Shown here: in pieces, positions 50,420 through 60,296 of the stretch
Position numbering within the stretch: the first letter of the stretch is position 1
Layout of the letters: each line of letters begins with the position of its first letter
NCBI RefSeq assembly: GCF_004402695.1
Contig: NZ_SOFL01000005.1
Span: forward strand, 27,687 to 91,686
From: Cryobacterium adonitolivorans
Lineage (GTDB): Bacteria > Actinomycetota > Actinomycetes > Actinomycetales > Microbacteriaceae
DNA length: 64,000 nt
Reading direction: 5' to 3'
Position numbers and translations under genes: made by a program
Notes under the pieces: generated by a model
Told to the model about the DNA's origin: nothing
Seen by the model: only the letters and a program-made list of their open reading frames with translations
Database searches by the model: none

Positions 50420-50579
50420 AACGTCTCATGACGTTGGGCGTGTCGTTTTTCCAATTCCCAGCCAGTGGACGTACGTTCAACACATCAGGTACGGCACCTG
50501 ATCGAGACGGCCACATAAGTACGGCTCGAGAAAAAAGCTAGTGGTCGCTCGCCAAACGAATCCGCACCCTCGGGTGCGG
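50420..50579 (+). promoter_or_regulatory. Hairpin-rich leader before phoH
   Basis: Three perfect hairpins lie in the 201-base gap: AACGTC-TCAT-GACGTT (50420-50435), ATCAGGT-N5-ACCTGAT (50484-50502) and CCGCACCC-TC-GGGTGCGG (50562-50579). The first, with a T run starting about ten bases later, may terminate the upstream gene. The last sits directly before the GGGAG ribosome site of phoH and could control its translation. None matches a riboswitch I recognise. Confidence 0.45.
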
Positions 50580-50592
50580 GGTGGGAGTGGTT

Positions 50593-51942
50593 GTGACCGC
50601 TAATCGAACCGACTACCTGAGCGCGGACCAGAGCGTCACAGGGGTCGACCAATCCGAGCGCACCTTCGTACTGGACACCTCGGTGCTGCTATCGGATCCC
50701 AAGGCGATCTTCAGGTTTGCCGAGCATTCCGTGGTTCTGCCCGTGGTGGTGATCACCGAACTGGAGTCCAAGCGCAACGACCCGGAGATCGGTTACTTCG
50801 CCCGGCAGGCGCTGCGCTACCTCGACGAACTGCGGGTCAAGCACGAACGGCTCGACTTCGCCATCCCGGTGGGGGAGGGCGGCAGCCTGCGGGTCGAGTT
50901 GAATCACTCGAACATGTCGGTGCTGCCTTCCGGGCTGCAACTGGGCGACAACGACTCGCGCATCCTGGCGGTGGCCATGAATCTGGCCAATGACGGACTC
51001 GCCGTCACCGTCGTGTCCAAGGACCTGCCGCTGCGCGTGAAGGCCGCCTCGATCGGCCTGGCCGCCGATGAGTACCGGCACGAGTTGGCAGTGGACTCAG
51101 GCTGGACGGGCATGGATGAGATCACCCTGAGCTCCACCCAGGTGAACGACCTCTACGAGAAGGAGAGCCTGTCGACCCGGCTGGTGCAGGACATGCCGAT
51201 CAACACCGGCCTGGTGATCCACTCCGACCGCGGCTCGGCTCTCGGCCGGGTCACGGGCCGCGGCGAACTGCGCCTGGTGCGCGGGGACCGGGACCTGTTC
51301 GGCCTGCACGGCCGGTCGGCCGAGCAACGCCTGGCGATCGACCTGCTGCTGGACCCGGAGATCGGCATCCTGTCGTTGGGAGGTCGAGCGGGGACGGGGA
51401 AGTCGGCGCTCGCCCTCTGCGCGGGCCTGGAGGCCGTGCTGGAACGTCAGCAGCATCGCAAGATCATGGTGTTCCGGCCGCTATACGCCGTGGGCGGCCA
51501 GGAACTCGGCTACCTGCCCGGTGACGCGCAGGAGAAGATGGGCCCGTGGGGCCAGGCCGTGTTCGACACCCTCGGCGCGCTGGTGTCGGAGAACGTGCTC
51601 GAGGAGGTCGTCGAACGCGGCATCCTCGAGGTGCTGCCGCTCACCCACATCCGCGGCCGGTCGTTGCACGACGCCTTCGTGATCGTCGACGAGGCGCAGT
51701 CGCTGGAGCGGAACGTGCTGCTCACGGTGCTCAGCCGGATCGGGCAGAACTCCAGGGTGGTGCTCACCCACGATGTGGCCCAGCGCGACAACCTGCGGGT
51801 GGGCCGCTTCGACGGTGTCGCGTCGGTGATCGAGACGCTGAAGGGGCATCCGCTCTTCGCCCACATGACGCTGACCCGGTCCGAGCGCAGCGCCATCGCC
51901 GCCCTCGTCACCGAGATGCTGGAGGGCAACGAGCTGAGTTGA
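50593..51942 (+). CDS. phoH: PIN-PhoH ATPase/ribonuclease (PhoH2-like)
   Basis: A 449-aa fusion of an N-terminal PIN nuclease domain and a PhoH helicase-like ATPase. PIN acids are in [32 protein letters not shown] and VVSKDLPLR. The ATPase has Walker [11 protein letters not shown] and Walker [13 protein letters not shown]. Mycobacterial PhoH2 is an ATP-dependent RNA unwinding and cleaving enzyme that can act as a toxin (known). GTG 50593 fits the GGGAG site 7 bases upstream; two further in-frame GTGs lie just before it. No separate antitoxin gene is visible. Confidence 0.92.
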   Translation: MTANRTDYLSADQSVTGVDQSERTFVLDTSVLLSDPKAIFRFAEHSVVLPVVVITELESKRNDPEIGYFARQALRYLDELRVKHERLDFAIPVGEGGSLRVELNHSNMSVLPSGLQLGDNDSRILAVAMNLANDGLAVTVVSKDLPLRVKAASIGLAADEYRHELAVDSGWTGMDEITLSSTQVNDLYEKESLSTRLVQDMPINTGLVIHSDRGSALGRVTGRGELRLVRGDRDLFGLHGRSAEQRLAIDLLLDPEIGILSLGGRAGTGKSALALCAGLEAVLERQQHRKIMVFRPLYAVGGQELGYLPGDAQEKMGPWGQAVFDTLGALVSENVLEEVVERGILEVLPLTHIRGRSLHDAFVIVDEAQSLERNVLLTVLSRIGQNSRVVLTHDVAQRDNLRVGRFDGVASVIETLKGHPLFAHMTLTRSERSAIAALVTEMLEGNELS

Positions 51943-51986
51943 AAAAGGGGCGAACCGGGTGCGTCAGCATCCGGTTCGCCCCTTTT
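51943..51986. terminator. Bidirectional terminator between phoH and fumC
   Basis: A perfect 16-bp stem, AAAAGGGGCGAACCGG with CCGGTTCGCCCCTTTT, around a 12-base loop. Each strand ends in TTTT, so it serves both convergent genes. Confidence 0.95.
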
Positions 51987-51996
51987 CCCAGCGTGA

Positions 51997-53421
51997 CTAC
52001 TGCGGCGGCCGAGTCATGCTCAGCACGTCCAGTGCCACGTCGAGCTGCTCGAGGGTGACCTCGCCGCGCTCGACGAAGCCTAGGTCGATGACCGACTCGC
52101 GCACCGTAAGACCCTGGGCCACGGAGTGCTTGGCCACCTTGGCAGCGGCCTCGTAGCCGATCACCCGGTTGAGCGGGGTGACGATCGACGGCGACGACTC
52201 GGCCAGTGCGCGGGCACGCTCGAGGTTGGCCTCGAGGCCGTCGACGGTCTTGTCGGCGAGCACCCGGGCGCCGTTGGTGAGCAACCGGATCGACTCGAGC
52301 AGCGCGGTGCCCATCACGGGGATGGCCACGTTGAGCTCGAATGCGCCGGAGGCGCCGGACCAGGCGATGGTGGCGTCGTTGCCGATCACCCGGGAGCAGA
52401 CCATGAGCACGGCCTCCGGGATGACCGGGTTGACCTTGCCGGGCATGATCGACGAGCCCGGCTGCAGGTCGGGGATGCTCAGCTCGCCGATGCCGGTGTT
52501 GGGGCCGGAGCCCATCCAGCGCAGGTCGTTGCAGATCTTGGTCAGGCCGACGGCGATGGTGCGGAGAGCCCCGGAGGCGTCGACCAGGCCGTCACGGTTG
52601 GCCTGGGCCTCGAAGTGGTCGACGGCCTCGGTGATCGGCAGTTCGGTCTCGTTGGTGAGCAGCTCGATGACGAGCTGCGGGAAGCCGGCCGGCGTGTTGA
52701 TGCCGGTGCCGACGGCCGTGCCGCCCAGCGGAACCTCGGCGACGCGGGGGAGCGCGGTGCGCACCCGTTCGATGCCCAACCGCATCTGGCGGGCGTAGCC
52801 GCCGAACTCCTGGCCGAGGGTGACGGGGGTGGCATCCATCAGGTGGGTGCGGCCGGCCTTGACCGCCGTCGCCCACAGTTCAGCCTTGGCCTCGAACGCC
52901 ACCGCGAGATGGTCGAGCGCCGGGATGAGATCGTCGATGAGGGCGCTGGTCACGGCGATGTGCACCGAGGTGGGAAACACGTCGTTGGAGGACTGCGACG
53001 CGTTGACGTGGTCGTTGGGGTGCACGGGGCTGCCCAGGCGCCGGCTGGCGAGGGTGGCGAGAACCTCGTTCATGTTCATGTTCGAGGAGGTGCCGCTGCC
53101 GGTCTGGTAGACGTCGATGGGGAACTCGGCGTCGTATCGGCCGGTTATGACCTCGTCGGCGGCGGCCGCGATGGCGTCGGCGATGTTCGCGTCGAGCACG
53201 CCGAGACGAGCGTTGGCGAGGGCCGCCGATTTCTTGATGCGGGCCAGGGCCGCGATCTGGGCGGACTCGAGCACGGAGCCGGAGATCGGGAAGTTCTCGA
53301 CCGCCCGCTGGGTCTGCGCGCCGTAGAGCGCGTCAGCGGGAACCCGGACCTCGCCCATCGTGTCGTGTTCGATCCGGTAGCTGGTCGGTACGGAGCCGGT
53401 CTCAGTTGAAATGTCCACCAC
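51997..53421 (-). CDS. fumC: Class II fumarate hydratase
   Basis: A 474-aa TCA-cycle enzyme interconverting fumarate and malate. The superfamily signature is [15 protein letters not shown]. The substrate-site segments [27 protein letters not shown] and [16 protein letters not shown] are all intact. The reading frame begins with a GTG at 53421. It is the last gene of the reverse-strand run xseA-xseB-DUF4245-carbonic anhydrase-fumC. Confidence 0.97.
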   Translation of the reverse strand: MVDISTETGSVPTSYRIEHDTMGEVRVPADALYGAQTQRAVENFPISGSVLESAQIAALARIKKSAALANARLGVLDANIADAIAAAADEVITGRYDAEFPIDVYQTGSGTSSNMNMNEVLATLASRRLGSPVHPNDHVNASQSSNDVFPTSVHIAVTSALIDDLIPALDHLAVAFEAKAELWATAVKAGRTHLMDATPVTLGQEFGGYARQMRLGIERVRTALPRVAEVPLGGTAVGTGINTPAGFPQLVIELLTNETELPITEAVDHFEAQANRDGLVDASGALRTIAVGLTKICNDLRWMGSGPNTGIGELSIPDLQPGSSIMPGKVNPVIPEAVLMVCSRVIGNDATIAWSGASGAFELNVAIPVMGTALLESIRLLTNGARVLADKTVDGLEANLERARALAESSPSIVTPLNRVIGYEAAAKVAKHSVAQGLTVRESVIDLGFVERGEVTLEQLDVALDVLSMTRPPQ

Positions 53422-53466
53422 GGTGTGTCATACCTTTCGATTCATTGTGCGTTCGCGTTGCGGCGG

Positions 53467-54105
53467 CTAAACGACGCCGACGACGATGTCTGGATCTGCG
53501 CGGCCCTCGAGGAGCCGGTAATTCGCACCGACGATAGCCAATGTACCTTCTGCGATGGCGGCGCTGATCATCTCGGAGCGCTGCACGAGCTCCGCCACGG
53601 TGTCGCGCAGGTGTTCCCGGCCCACGGCGGATGCGTCGACGTCGACCGGGTCGAGCGGGCCGGTTTTCGATCCATTGACGCGGCGCACGGCCGGCACGAT
53701 CTTCTCGATGATGTTGTTGATGTGCGGGGGCAGGGCCACGGCGTCCGGGCCTTGCGAGTCGATGGCGGCTCGCACCGCTCCGCATCGGTCGTGGCCGAGC
53801 ACCAGGATGAGCGGCACCTTGAGCACGGCGACGGCGTACTCGAGCGAGCCGAGCACCGAATCGGAGATGACCTGGCCGGCGTTCCGCACGACGAACAGGT
53901 CGCCCAGGCCCTTGTCGAAGATGATCTCGGCGGCCAGCCTGGAGTCGCTGCAGCCGAACAGGGCAGCCATGGGGGTCTGCACGAATGCGGTCTCGGCGCG
54001 GCGGTCGACGTCCTGGCGGGGATGCTGCGGCGTGCCGGCAACGAAGCGCTCGTTGCCCTCGGCGAGGTCGGTCCAGACCTGGGCTGGTGTGGGCGTGTCG
54101 GTCAT
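53467..54105 (-). CDS. Beta-class carbonic anhydrase
   Basis: A 212-aa zinc enzyme that interconverts CO2 and bicarbonate. Zinc ligands and the Asp-Arg dyad are C52, D54 and R56 (GCSDSR), H105 and C108 (GHDRCG). The ATG overlaps the DUF4245 stop by 4 bases; the frame extends further upstream but that region is DUF4245. Bicarbonate supply for carboxylation is the usual role. Confidence 0.94.
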   Translation of the reverse strand: MTDTPTPAQVWTDLAEGNERFVAGTPQHPRQDVDRRAETAFVQTPMAALFGCSDSRLAAEIIFDKGLGDLFVVRNAGQVISDSVLGSLEYAVAVLKVPLILVLGHDRCGAVRAAIDSQGPDAVALPPHINNIIEKIVPAVRRVNGSKTGPLDPVDVDASAVGREHLRDTVAELVQRSEMISAAIAEGTLAIVGANYRLLEGRADPDIVVGVV

Positions 54106-54764
54106 TCGCTGGAGCCGTTCTGTTCGGTGGTGATGTGCTCGGCCACGGCGCGGGCGAGCACGGTCAGCTCTTCGTCGTCGGCCGTGCCGATGAGGAGATA
54201 GCTGCTCTCGCCGGCCTCGGTGACGAGGGCGGACTCGAAGTTGCCCCGGTCGGCGGCCGGCGCGGGATTGCGGTACACGTCCCAGTCCAGGCCGCCGATG
54301 CTGATGGTGTCGGCCGGATCGACCTTTTCGAGCTGTTCGGCCAGCCAGGTGGGGTTCGCGTCGACGGCCTGGGTGAGGCCGATGAACTCGTTCTTCGGGG
54401 TGAGCAAGCCAAGGAACCAGCTCGAGACGCCGTCGTTGCCGCCCTGGCGCCATTGTGCGGCGTTGGCACGCCAGCCGGAGGGAAGAGTGGGCACCACCAG
54501 GGGCTCGTCGACGCCGGGCTGCACCTGTGCGGCGACGGTGGCGTAGTCGATCTCACGGTCGAGGGGGGTGTCGCTGCGCGGCACGATCAGCACCAGCACG
54601 ATGACAGCGCCAATGGTCGCCAGCAGCGAGTAGACGAGGTTGTTGATGGTCTTGCGGGCCCGGTAATTCTTGGAGTTCGTGGCCAGCCGGGTGGCGCGTT
54701 CCTCGGCGGTCTCCGGGCGGCCGAGCTCCGCGACGACCCGCGGCGGGCGGGGGCTGCGGCTCAT
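54102..54764 (-). CDS. DUF4245 membrane-anchored protein
   Basis: A 220-aa protein with a basic cytoplasmic head, one membrane helix ([16 protein letters not shown]) and an outer domain of about 150 residues. It matches DUF4245, an actinobacterial family. In M. tuberculosis the corresponding gene (Rv1100) also lies near fum. The ATG overlaps the xseB stop and its stop overlaps the carbonic anhydrase ATG, 4 bases each. The function is unknown. Confidence 0.86.
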   Translation of the reverse strand: MSRSPRPPRVVAELGRPETAEERATRLATNSKNYRARKTINNLVYSLLATIGAVIVLVLIVPRSDTPLDREIDYATVAAQVQPGVDEPLVVPTLPSGWRANAAQWRQGGNDGVSSWFLGLLTPKNEFIGLTQAVDANPTWLAEQLEKVDPADTISIGGLDWDVYRNPAPAADRGNFESALVTEAGESSYLLIGTADDEELTVLARAVAEHITTEQNGSSE

Positions 54765-55018
54765 TCCGCGGTGGCCGCGCCGCGGGCGGCGTCCAGGCGC
54801 GCCTTGGCGCCGATCAGCCATTCCTCGCAGCGGGTCGCGAGGGCTTCGCCCCGCTCCCAGAGAGCCAGGGATTCCTCGAGCGTGGACGCGCCCTGCTCGA
54901 GCACCGAGACGACGCGGATCAGTTCGTCCCTGGCCTGCTCGTAGCTGAGCGAGTCGACCGCCGGGATGGTGCCGGGGGTGTTCGAGGGCGTGGCTGCGGA
55001 CGAAGTCATGTCATCCAT
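54761..55018 (-). CDS. xseB: Exodeoxyribonuclease VII small subunit
   Basis: An 85-aa helical subunit of ExoVII, the nuclease that trims single-stranded DNA ends. The XseB pattern is [37 protein letters not shown]. It follows xseA by 15 bases and overlaps DUF4245 by 4, so it is translated in the middle of the operon. Confidence 0.94.
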   Translation of the reverse strand: MDDMTSSAATPSNTPGTIPAVDSLSYEQARDELIRVVSVLEQGASTLEESLALWERGEALATRCEEWLIGAKARLDAARGAATAE

Positions 55019-55033
55019 TCTATTTCTTTCAAA

Positions 55034-56260
55034 CTATTTCGAGACCGCGGGCACGGTGCCGACGCCGACGGTGATGAGGAGTTCGGTGCCGGAGGGCGCC
55101 TGGTCGCTGGAGCGCAGCACGTGGCCGTCGGGCAACTGCACGATGGCGTAGCCGCGGTCGAGGGTGCCCTGGGGGGAGAGGGCGCGCAGCTGGGAGCGAA
55201 GCTCGACCACGCTGGAGCCCGCGCGTTCGAGGGTGCGGTGCAGCAGCTCGGTGCCGCGCGCCACGTACCGGGTGAGATCCTGCGAACGACTGTCGATGAT
55301 CCAGTCGGCGCCGGCGAGCACCGGCCGGCTGCGCAACTGGCCGAGCCTGTCGACCTCGGTGGCGAGGATGCCGGTGAGCCGGCTGCTCAGGCGCGCCCGG
55401 GCCTGCTGCACCCGGTTGAGCTCGTCGGAGACGTCGGGCACCACCCGTTTCGCCGCGTCGGTGGGGGTCGAGGCGCGGAGGTCGGCGACGTCGTCGAGCA
55501 GCGGCCGGTCGGCTTCGTGGCCGATCGCGCTGACCATCGGGGTGGTGCAGGCCGCGACGGCGCGCACGAGTCCCTCGTCGCTGAAGCCGAGCAGGTTCTG
55601 GAAGTCACCGCCGCCGCGGGCGACGATGATGACGTCGACCTCGGGGTCGGCATCCAGCTGCCTGATGGCCGCCGTGACCTCACCGACCATCCGGTCGCCC
55701 TGCACGGCGGCGTGCACAACCCTGAAGTCGACGGCCGGCCAGCGCAGTTGCGCGTTGCGGAGCACGTCTTTCTCGGCATCGGAGTCCTTGCCGGTGACCA
55801 GGCCGATGCGGTGCGGCAGGAACGGCAGCGGTCGTTTGCGGGACACGTCGAAGAGGCCCTCGGCCTTGAGCTGCGCGCGCAGTCGTTCGAGTCGTTCGAG
55901 CAGGTCGCCGAGCCCCACATGGCGCAGCTCGTAGACCTGCATCGTGAGGGTGCCGCCCTTGACCCAGTAGTTGGGCTTGACGAGCGCGATCACCCGGTCG
56001 CCCTGCTTGAAGTCACCGGTCAGGCGGGCCTTCACCGAAGACCAGACCGTGAAGCTCACGGTCGCATCCACCGAGAGGTCCTTGAGCTTGCCGTAGACGT
56101 TGCCGCCGCTGGCGCCCCATTGCACGATCTCGCCCTCCACCCAGGCGGTGCCGAGCCGTTCGATGTAGCCGCGGATCTTGTTGGAGAGCACCGCGACGGG
56201 CCAGGGGGCGTCGATGGTGGGCGGCTCGTCGCCCGCGGCGGGCATCGTGACTGCGTTCAT
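55034..56260 (-). CDS. xseA: Exodeoxyribonuclease VII large subunit
   Basis: The 408-aa catalytic subunit of ExoVII. An N-terminal OB-fold (WVEGEIVQWGASGGNVYGKLKD) is followed by the catalytic domain (GLVTGKDSDAEKDVL, VIIVARGGGDFQNLLGFSDEG, SAIGHEADRPLLDDVADLRASTPTDAA) and a C-terminal coiled-coil region. The ATG has AGGAGA 4 bases upstream. A hexamer microsatellite lies directly upstream of that site. Confidence 0.96.
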   Translation of the reverse strand: MNAVTMPAAGDEPPTIDAPWPVAVLSNKIRGYIERLGTAWVEGEIVQWGASGGNVYGKLKDLSVDATVSFTVWSSVKARLTGDFKQGDRVIALVKPNYWVKGGTLTMQVYELRHVGLGDLLERLERLRAQLKAEGLFDVSRKRPLPFLPHRIGLVTGKDSDAEKDVLRNAQLRWPAVDFRVVHAAVQGDRMVGEVTAAIRQLDADPEVDVIIVARGGGDFQNLLGFSDEGLVRAVAACTTPMVSAIGHEADRPLLDDVADLRASTPTDAAKRVVPDVSDELNRVQQARARLSSRLTGILATEVDRLGQLRSRPVLAGADWIIDSRSQDLTRYVARGTELLHRTLERAGSSVVELRSQLRALSPQGTLDRGYAIVQLPDGHVLRSSDQAPSGTELLITVGVGTVPAVSK

Positions 56261-56269
56261 GGGTCTCCT

Positions 56270-56298
56270 GGGTCTGGGTCTGGGTCTGGGTCTGCGTC
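56270..56298. repeat. Hexamer microsatellite (GGGTCT) between xseA and ispH
   Basis: About four tandem GGGTCT units, then one GCGTCT, just upstream of the xseA ribosome site (on the minus strand it reads AGACCC repeated). Slippage would change the xseA leader length or promoter spacing. Confidence 0.88.
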
Positions 56299-56346
56299 TG
56301 CGGTAGCCGGCTCGTCGTTCAGACGGTCTGCTCAGACGCGCCCGCT

Positions 56347-56352
56347 TAGACT
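56347..56352 (+). promoter_or_regulatory. -10 element of ispH (leaderless)
   Basis: TAGACT ends 6 bases before the GTG at 56359. The same hexamer and spacing precede mfd and the AI-2E gene. Confidence 0.5.
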
Positions 56353-56358
56353 GTTCGG

Positions 56359-57438
56359 GTGAGTACCAGTACTAATGCGCCCGTGATCGGCCTTGGCATG
56401 CCCAGAATTCCCAGCCTGCGCAACAGGCTCAAGGATACCCCGGTGGTTGGGCCGAAAAAGGTGCTGCTCGCGGCCCCGCGCGGTTACTGCGCTGGCGTAG
56501 ACCGCGCCGTCATCGCCGTGGAGAAGGCCCTCGAACTGTACGGGGCCCCCGTCTACGTGCGCAAGCAGATCGTGCACAATACCCACGTGGTGAGCGAGCT
56601 CGAGAAGAAGGGCGCCATCTTCGTCGAAGAAGTGGATGAGGTCCCCACCGGTTCGCACATCGTCTTCAGCGCACATGGCGTGTCGCCGGCCGTGGTTAAC
56701 GCCGCCGCCGCTCGTGGCCTGTCGGCCATCGATGCCACCTGCCCGCTCGTCACCAAGGTGCACCGCGAGGCGGTGCGCTTCGCTCGCGACGACTTCGAGA
56801 TCTTGCTGATCGGCCACGAGGGCCACGAAGAGGTCGAGGGCACCGCCGGCGAGGCGCCGGAGCACACGACGCTCGTCGGCAGCCCGGACGAGGCAGACAC
56901 GATCGTCGTGCGCGATCCGAACAAGGTGGTCTGGCTGTCGCAGACCACCCTGAGCGTTGACGAGACCATGGAGACGGTGCGCCGGTTGCGCGCCCGGTTC
57001 CCCAACCTGCAGGATCCGCCCAGCGACGACATCTGCTACGCCACTCAGAACCGTCAGGTGGCCATCAAGAAGGTCGCCCGTGACGCCGACCTGGTCATCG
57101 TGGTGGGGTCGGCGAACTCGTCCAATTCCGTGCGCCTGGTCGAGGTGGCGCTGGAGTACGGCGCCAAGGCCGCCTACCGGGTGGACTATGCCAACGAAGT
57201 GAAGCAGGAGTGGCTCGACGGTGTGAACACCGTGGGCGTCACGAGTGGGGCTTCCGTGCCAGAGGAGCTCGTGGAGGAGCTGTTGCGCGACTTGGCCGGC
57301 GCCGGTTACGGCGACGTGGAGCAGGTCAAGACCGCCGAGGAAGACCTGCTCTTCTCGCTGCCCAAGGAGCTGCGCAAGGATCTGCAGGGCAAGACCGACG
57401 CGCGTGCGCTCGGCGGCAGGGTCAGCCGGCCGGAGTAG
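56359..57438 (+). CDS. ispH: 4-hydroxy-3-methylbut-2-enyl diphosphate reductase
   Basis: The last enzyme of the MEP isoprenoid pathway, making IPP and DMAPP. It has 359 aa. The three cysteines of the iron-sulfur cluster are C44 ([11 protein letters not shown]), C128 ([12 protein letters not shown]) and C226 ([11 protein letters not shown]). The substrate-binding histidine and glutamate segments ([22 protein letters not shown]) are intact. It is divergent from xseA, as in other actinomycetes. Confidence 0.96.
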   Translation: MSTSTNAPVIGLGMPRIPSLRNRLKDTPVVGPKKVLLAAPRGYCAGVDRAVIAVEKALELYGAPVYVRKQIVHNTHVVSELEKKGAIFVEEVDEVPTGSHIVFSAHGVSPAVVNAAAARGLSAIDATCPLVTKVHREAVRFARDDFEILLIGHEGHEEVEGTAGEAPEHTTLVGSPDEADTIVVRDPNKVVWLSQTTLSVDETMETVRRLRARFPNLQDPPSDDICYATQNRQVAIKKVARDADLVIVVGSANSSNSVRLVEVALEYGAKAAYRVDYANEVKQEWLDGVNTVGVTSGASVPEELVEELLRDLAGAGYGDVEQVKTAEEDLLFSLPKELRKDLQGKTDARALGGRVSRPE

Positions 57439-57461
57439 CCAGCCCTACGGCCGGCTGAGCG

Positions 57462-58073
57462 TTACGGCCGGCTGAGGTACTCGAGCAACGCCGGGTCGCC
57501 GGCGAGCACAACGGCCACGGCCGCGACCAGCAGGACGAAGGCGACGACGCCGCCGATGAGCGGAACGTAGAACGCACGCCGGCCACGGAGCAGCAGAAGG
57601 ATCGCTGAGATGGCCGCGGCCACCCAGACGAGTCCCTGGCCGATGCTGCTTGCGGTGATGGTCGCGGTGACGGACTCCGTCACGGTGTAGGCGCCCAGTT
57701 CGGCCTGGGAATAGAGCATCGCCAGGGCCTGCGGCAGACTGCCGAGCATCGAGATGGTGAAGTAGGCGCCGAGCAGCCCGAGGACCAGCAGGCTGACGGT
57801 GAGGGGCCGGTCCCAGGCCGGCGCCGTTCCCGGTACAGTGAGGCCCGGCGCTGCCCGGCCCGGCGCCGCGGAGTCCGGCCGTTCGGCCGATCCCCCCGTC
57901 GCCCGGGCGGGCGTCGCCGTCGCGGATGCGGCGGCAGAGGCCGCAGGAGAGTGTTCGTCCTGCGGCGGGTTCCAGGTCCAGCCCTCCGGAGCCAGCTCGC
58001 CGTAGCGGGGCTGGGGGCGGTAGTCCACCGGCGGGGTTGCCGCCGGCTTCTGGTCTGGAGCGTTCTCTGCCAT
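57462..58073 (-). CDS. DUF6264-like membrane protein
   Basis: A 203-aa protein. The N-terminal half is Pro/Ala-rich with the motif RYGELAPEGWTWNPP typical of a Microbacteriaceae family I take to be DUF6264. The C-terminal half has about four membrane helices. The function is unknown. Its last codons are part of a 14-bp direct repeat (57446-57459 and 57463-57476). It lies 33 bases downstream of the aldolase gene on the same strand. Confidence 0.72.
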   Translation of the reverse strand: MAENAPDQKPAATPPVDYRPQPRYGELAPEGWTWNPPQDEHSPAASAAASATATPARATGGSAERPDSAAPGRAAPGLTVPGTAPAWDRPLTVSLLVLGLLGAYFTISMLGSLPQALAMLYSQAELGAYTVTESVTATITASSIGQGLVWVAAAISAILLLLRGRRAFYVPLIGGVVAFVLLVAAVAVVLAGDPALLEYLSRP

Positions 58074-58106
58074 CGTCTTCCGGTTGTTTCTGTTGAGCTG
58101 AGCTGT

Positions 58107-59132
58107 CTAGCTGTTCGAGTGCCCGGCGGAACCGAGCTGACGCGTGGCCTGGGCGACGCGAGCGGCCATGGCCGACTCGGCAACCTTGCCCCAGGCGCGC
58201 GGGTCGTACAGCTTCTTGTTTCCGACCTCACCGTCGACCTTGAGCACGCCGTCGTAGTTCTTCAGCATGTAGTCGGCGATGGCGCGGGTGAACGCGTACT
58301 GGGTGTCGGTGTCGACGTTCATCTTCACGACGCCGTTGGCGACGGCTTCGGCGATCTCGGCGTCGGTCGAGCCCGAGCCACCGTGGAAGACGAGGTCGAG
58401 CGGCAGTGCGCTGGTGCCGTACTTGGCGGCGACGCTGGCCTGGATCTCCTTCAGGAGCTCCGGACGCAGCTTGACGTTGCCGGGCTTGTAGACGCCGTGC
58501 ACGTTGCCGAAGGTGAGGGCGGCCATGTAGCGGCCCTGCTCGCCGAGGCCGAGGGCCTCGATCATCTTGACGGTGTCGTCGAAGGTTGTGTAGAGGTTGT
58601 CGTTGATGTCGCCCTCAACGCCGTCTTCTTCGCCGCCGACGGCGCCGATCTCGACCTCGAGGATGGCGTTGATCGCCTTGGTGCGGGTGATGATGCCCTT
58701 GGCGATCTCGAGGTTCTCGTCGAGCGCGATGGCCGAGCCGTCCCACATGTGAGACTGGAAGATCGGGTTGAAACCATCGGCGACGGCCGTCTCGGAGGCC
58801 GAGATGAGGGGAAGGACGAAGTCGTCGAGCGCGCCCTTGGGGCAGTGGTCGGTGTGCAGGGCCACGGTGACGGGGTAGTTGTCAGCAACGGCGTGCGCGA
58901 ACTTGGCGAACGCGAGGGCACCGGCGGCACGGTTCTTGACGGTGTGGCCGGCGAAGTAGTCGGCGCCACCGGTGGTGACCTGGATGATGCCGTCGGAGCC
59001 GGCTTCGGTCAGGCCCTGGAGAACGGCGTTGATGGACTGCGAGGAGGAGACGTTGAATGCGGGGTACGCGAACCCCTTCGACTTGGCCTTGTTCAGCATT
59101 TCGGCGTATTGGTCTGGGGTTGCGATGGGCAT
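58107..59132 (-). CDS. fbaA: Class II fructose-bisphosphate aldolase
   Basis: A 341-aa zinc aldolase that splits fructose-1,6-bisphosphate in glycolysis and joins trioses in gluconeogenesis. Zinc ligands are in ALHTDHCPKG, with later His in NVHGVYKPGN and VFHGGSGS. EVEIGAVGGEEDG is another family segment. ATG 59132 (MPIATPDQYAEML) is the family start; the frame runs over 400 bases further by chance. It is divergent from glpX, an enzyme of the same step in reverse. Confidence 0.96.
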   Translation of the reverse strand: MPIATPDQYAEMLNKAKSKGFAYPAFNVSSSQSINAVLQGLTEAGSDGIIQVTTGGADYFAGHTVKNRAAGALAFAKFAHAVADNYPVTVALHTDHCPKGALDDFVLPLISASETAVADGFNPIFQSHMWDGSAIALDENLEIAKGIITRTKAINAILEVEIGAVGGEEDGVEGDINDNLYTTFDDTVKMIEALGLGEQGRYMAALTFGNVHGVYKPGNVKLRPELLKEIQASVAAKYGTSALPLDLVFHGGSGSTDAEIAEAVANGVVKMNVDTDTQYAFTRAIADYMLKNYDGVLKVDGEVGNKKLYDPRAWGKVAESAMAARVAQATRQLGSAGHSNS

Positions 59133-59309
59133 TGCTTCTCCTCGAAATCGAGCGGGGGTGTCGGTCAAGTCTAGCGAGGGCTCCTGTGTGAGCGCTCGGG
59201 GTACAAGGTCCCGCTCTAGGGGCGCTGGGTAAGCTGGCCCCGTACCGGCGAAGTATTCCGGCGCGTCCCTCAGCAACCCACATACGATCTCGAAGGACAC
59301 CAACACACA

Positions 59310-60293
59310 GTGACTACTGAACACGATTCCCTCTACCTCCACCCCGACCGCAGCCTCGGCATGGAACTGGTGCGGGCCACCGAAGCCGCCGCCATCCGCG
59401 CCGTCCCGTTCATCGGCCGCGGCGACAAGAACGCCGCAGACGGCGCCGCCGTGGACGCCATGCGCAAATTCCTCGGCACGGTCGATTTCGACGGCGTCGT
59501 CGTCATCGGCGAGGGCGAGAAGGACGACGCGCCGATGCTTTACAACGGCGAGCACGTCGGCAGCGGGCGCGGCCCGTCCTGCGACATCGCGGTCGACCCC
59601 ATCGACGGCACCTCACTCACCGCCAACGGCCGCCAGAACGCCCTGAGCATGATCGCGGTCGCCGACCGGGGCAGCATGTACGACCCCAGCGCCGTGTTCT
59701 ATATGGACAAGATCGTCACCGGTTGGGAGGGCCACGGTGTTGTGGACCTGCGCCAGCCCATCGGCGAGAACATCCGCGCCCTGGCCAAGGCCAAGGGCAA
59801 GGACGTGTCCGATATGACCATCGCCATCCTCGACCGGCCCCGGCACGCCGGCCTGATCGACGAGGTGCGCGCCGCGGGCGCCGGCACCCGGTTGATGCTT
59901 GACGGCGACGTGGCCGGCGGCATCAACGCGGCCATCACCGAGACCCGGATCGACATGTGCGTCGGAATCGGCGGCACCCCTGAGGGAATCATCACCGCCT
60001 GCGCGCTCAAGGCGCTGGGCGGCTTCATCCAGGCGAAGCTGCACCCCAAGGACGACGACGAGGCCCAGCGGGCCATCGACGCCGGCCATGACCTCGACCG
60101 CATCCTCGGCGTGAACGACCTCGTCACCAGCGACAACACCTACTTCGTCGCCACCGGCGTCACCGATGGCCAGCTGGTCGGCGGTGTGCGCAAGATGGGT
60201 CCGAAGATCCGGACGGAGTCGATCGTGCTTCGCGGCAAGAGCGGCACCATCCGCCGGGTCGTGGCCGAGCACCTCGCGGAGAAGTGGGTGTAG
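59310..60293 (+). CDS. glpX: Class II fructose-1,6-bisphosphatase
   Basis: A 327-aa gluconeogenic phosphatase that makes fructose-6-phosphate. Metal-binding segments are [30 protein letters not shown] and [13 protein letters not shown]. The GTG start has AAGGA upstream. The 177-base gap to the divergent aldolase gene holds both promoters; nothing else is recognised there. Confidence 0.96.
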   Translation: MTTEHDSLYLHPDRSLGMELVRATEAAAIRAVPFIGRGDKNAADGAAVDAMRKFLGTVDFDGVVVIGEGEKDDAPMLYNGEHVGSGRGPSCDIAVDPIDGTSLTANGRQNALSMIAVADRGSMYDPSAVFYMDKIVTGWEGHGVVDLRQPIGENIRALAKAKGKDVSDMTIAILDRPRHAGLIDEVRAAGAGTRLMLDGDVAGGINAAITETRIDMCVGIGGTPEGIITACALKALGGFIQAKLHPKDDDEAQRAIDAGHDLDRILGVNDLVTSDNTYFVATGVTDGQLVGGVRKMGPKIRTESIVLRGKSGTIRRVVAEHLAEKWV

Positions 60294-60296
60294 CAG

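Noticed and set aside
50593..51942. Classical toxin-antitoxin operon around the PIN-PhoH gene
   Set aside because: The gene upstream encodes a PLP enzyme and the 201-base gap has no credible small coding frame, so an antitoxin gene is not visible here.
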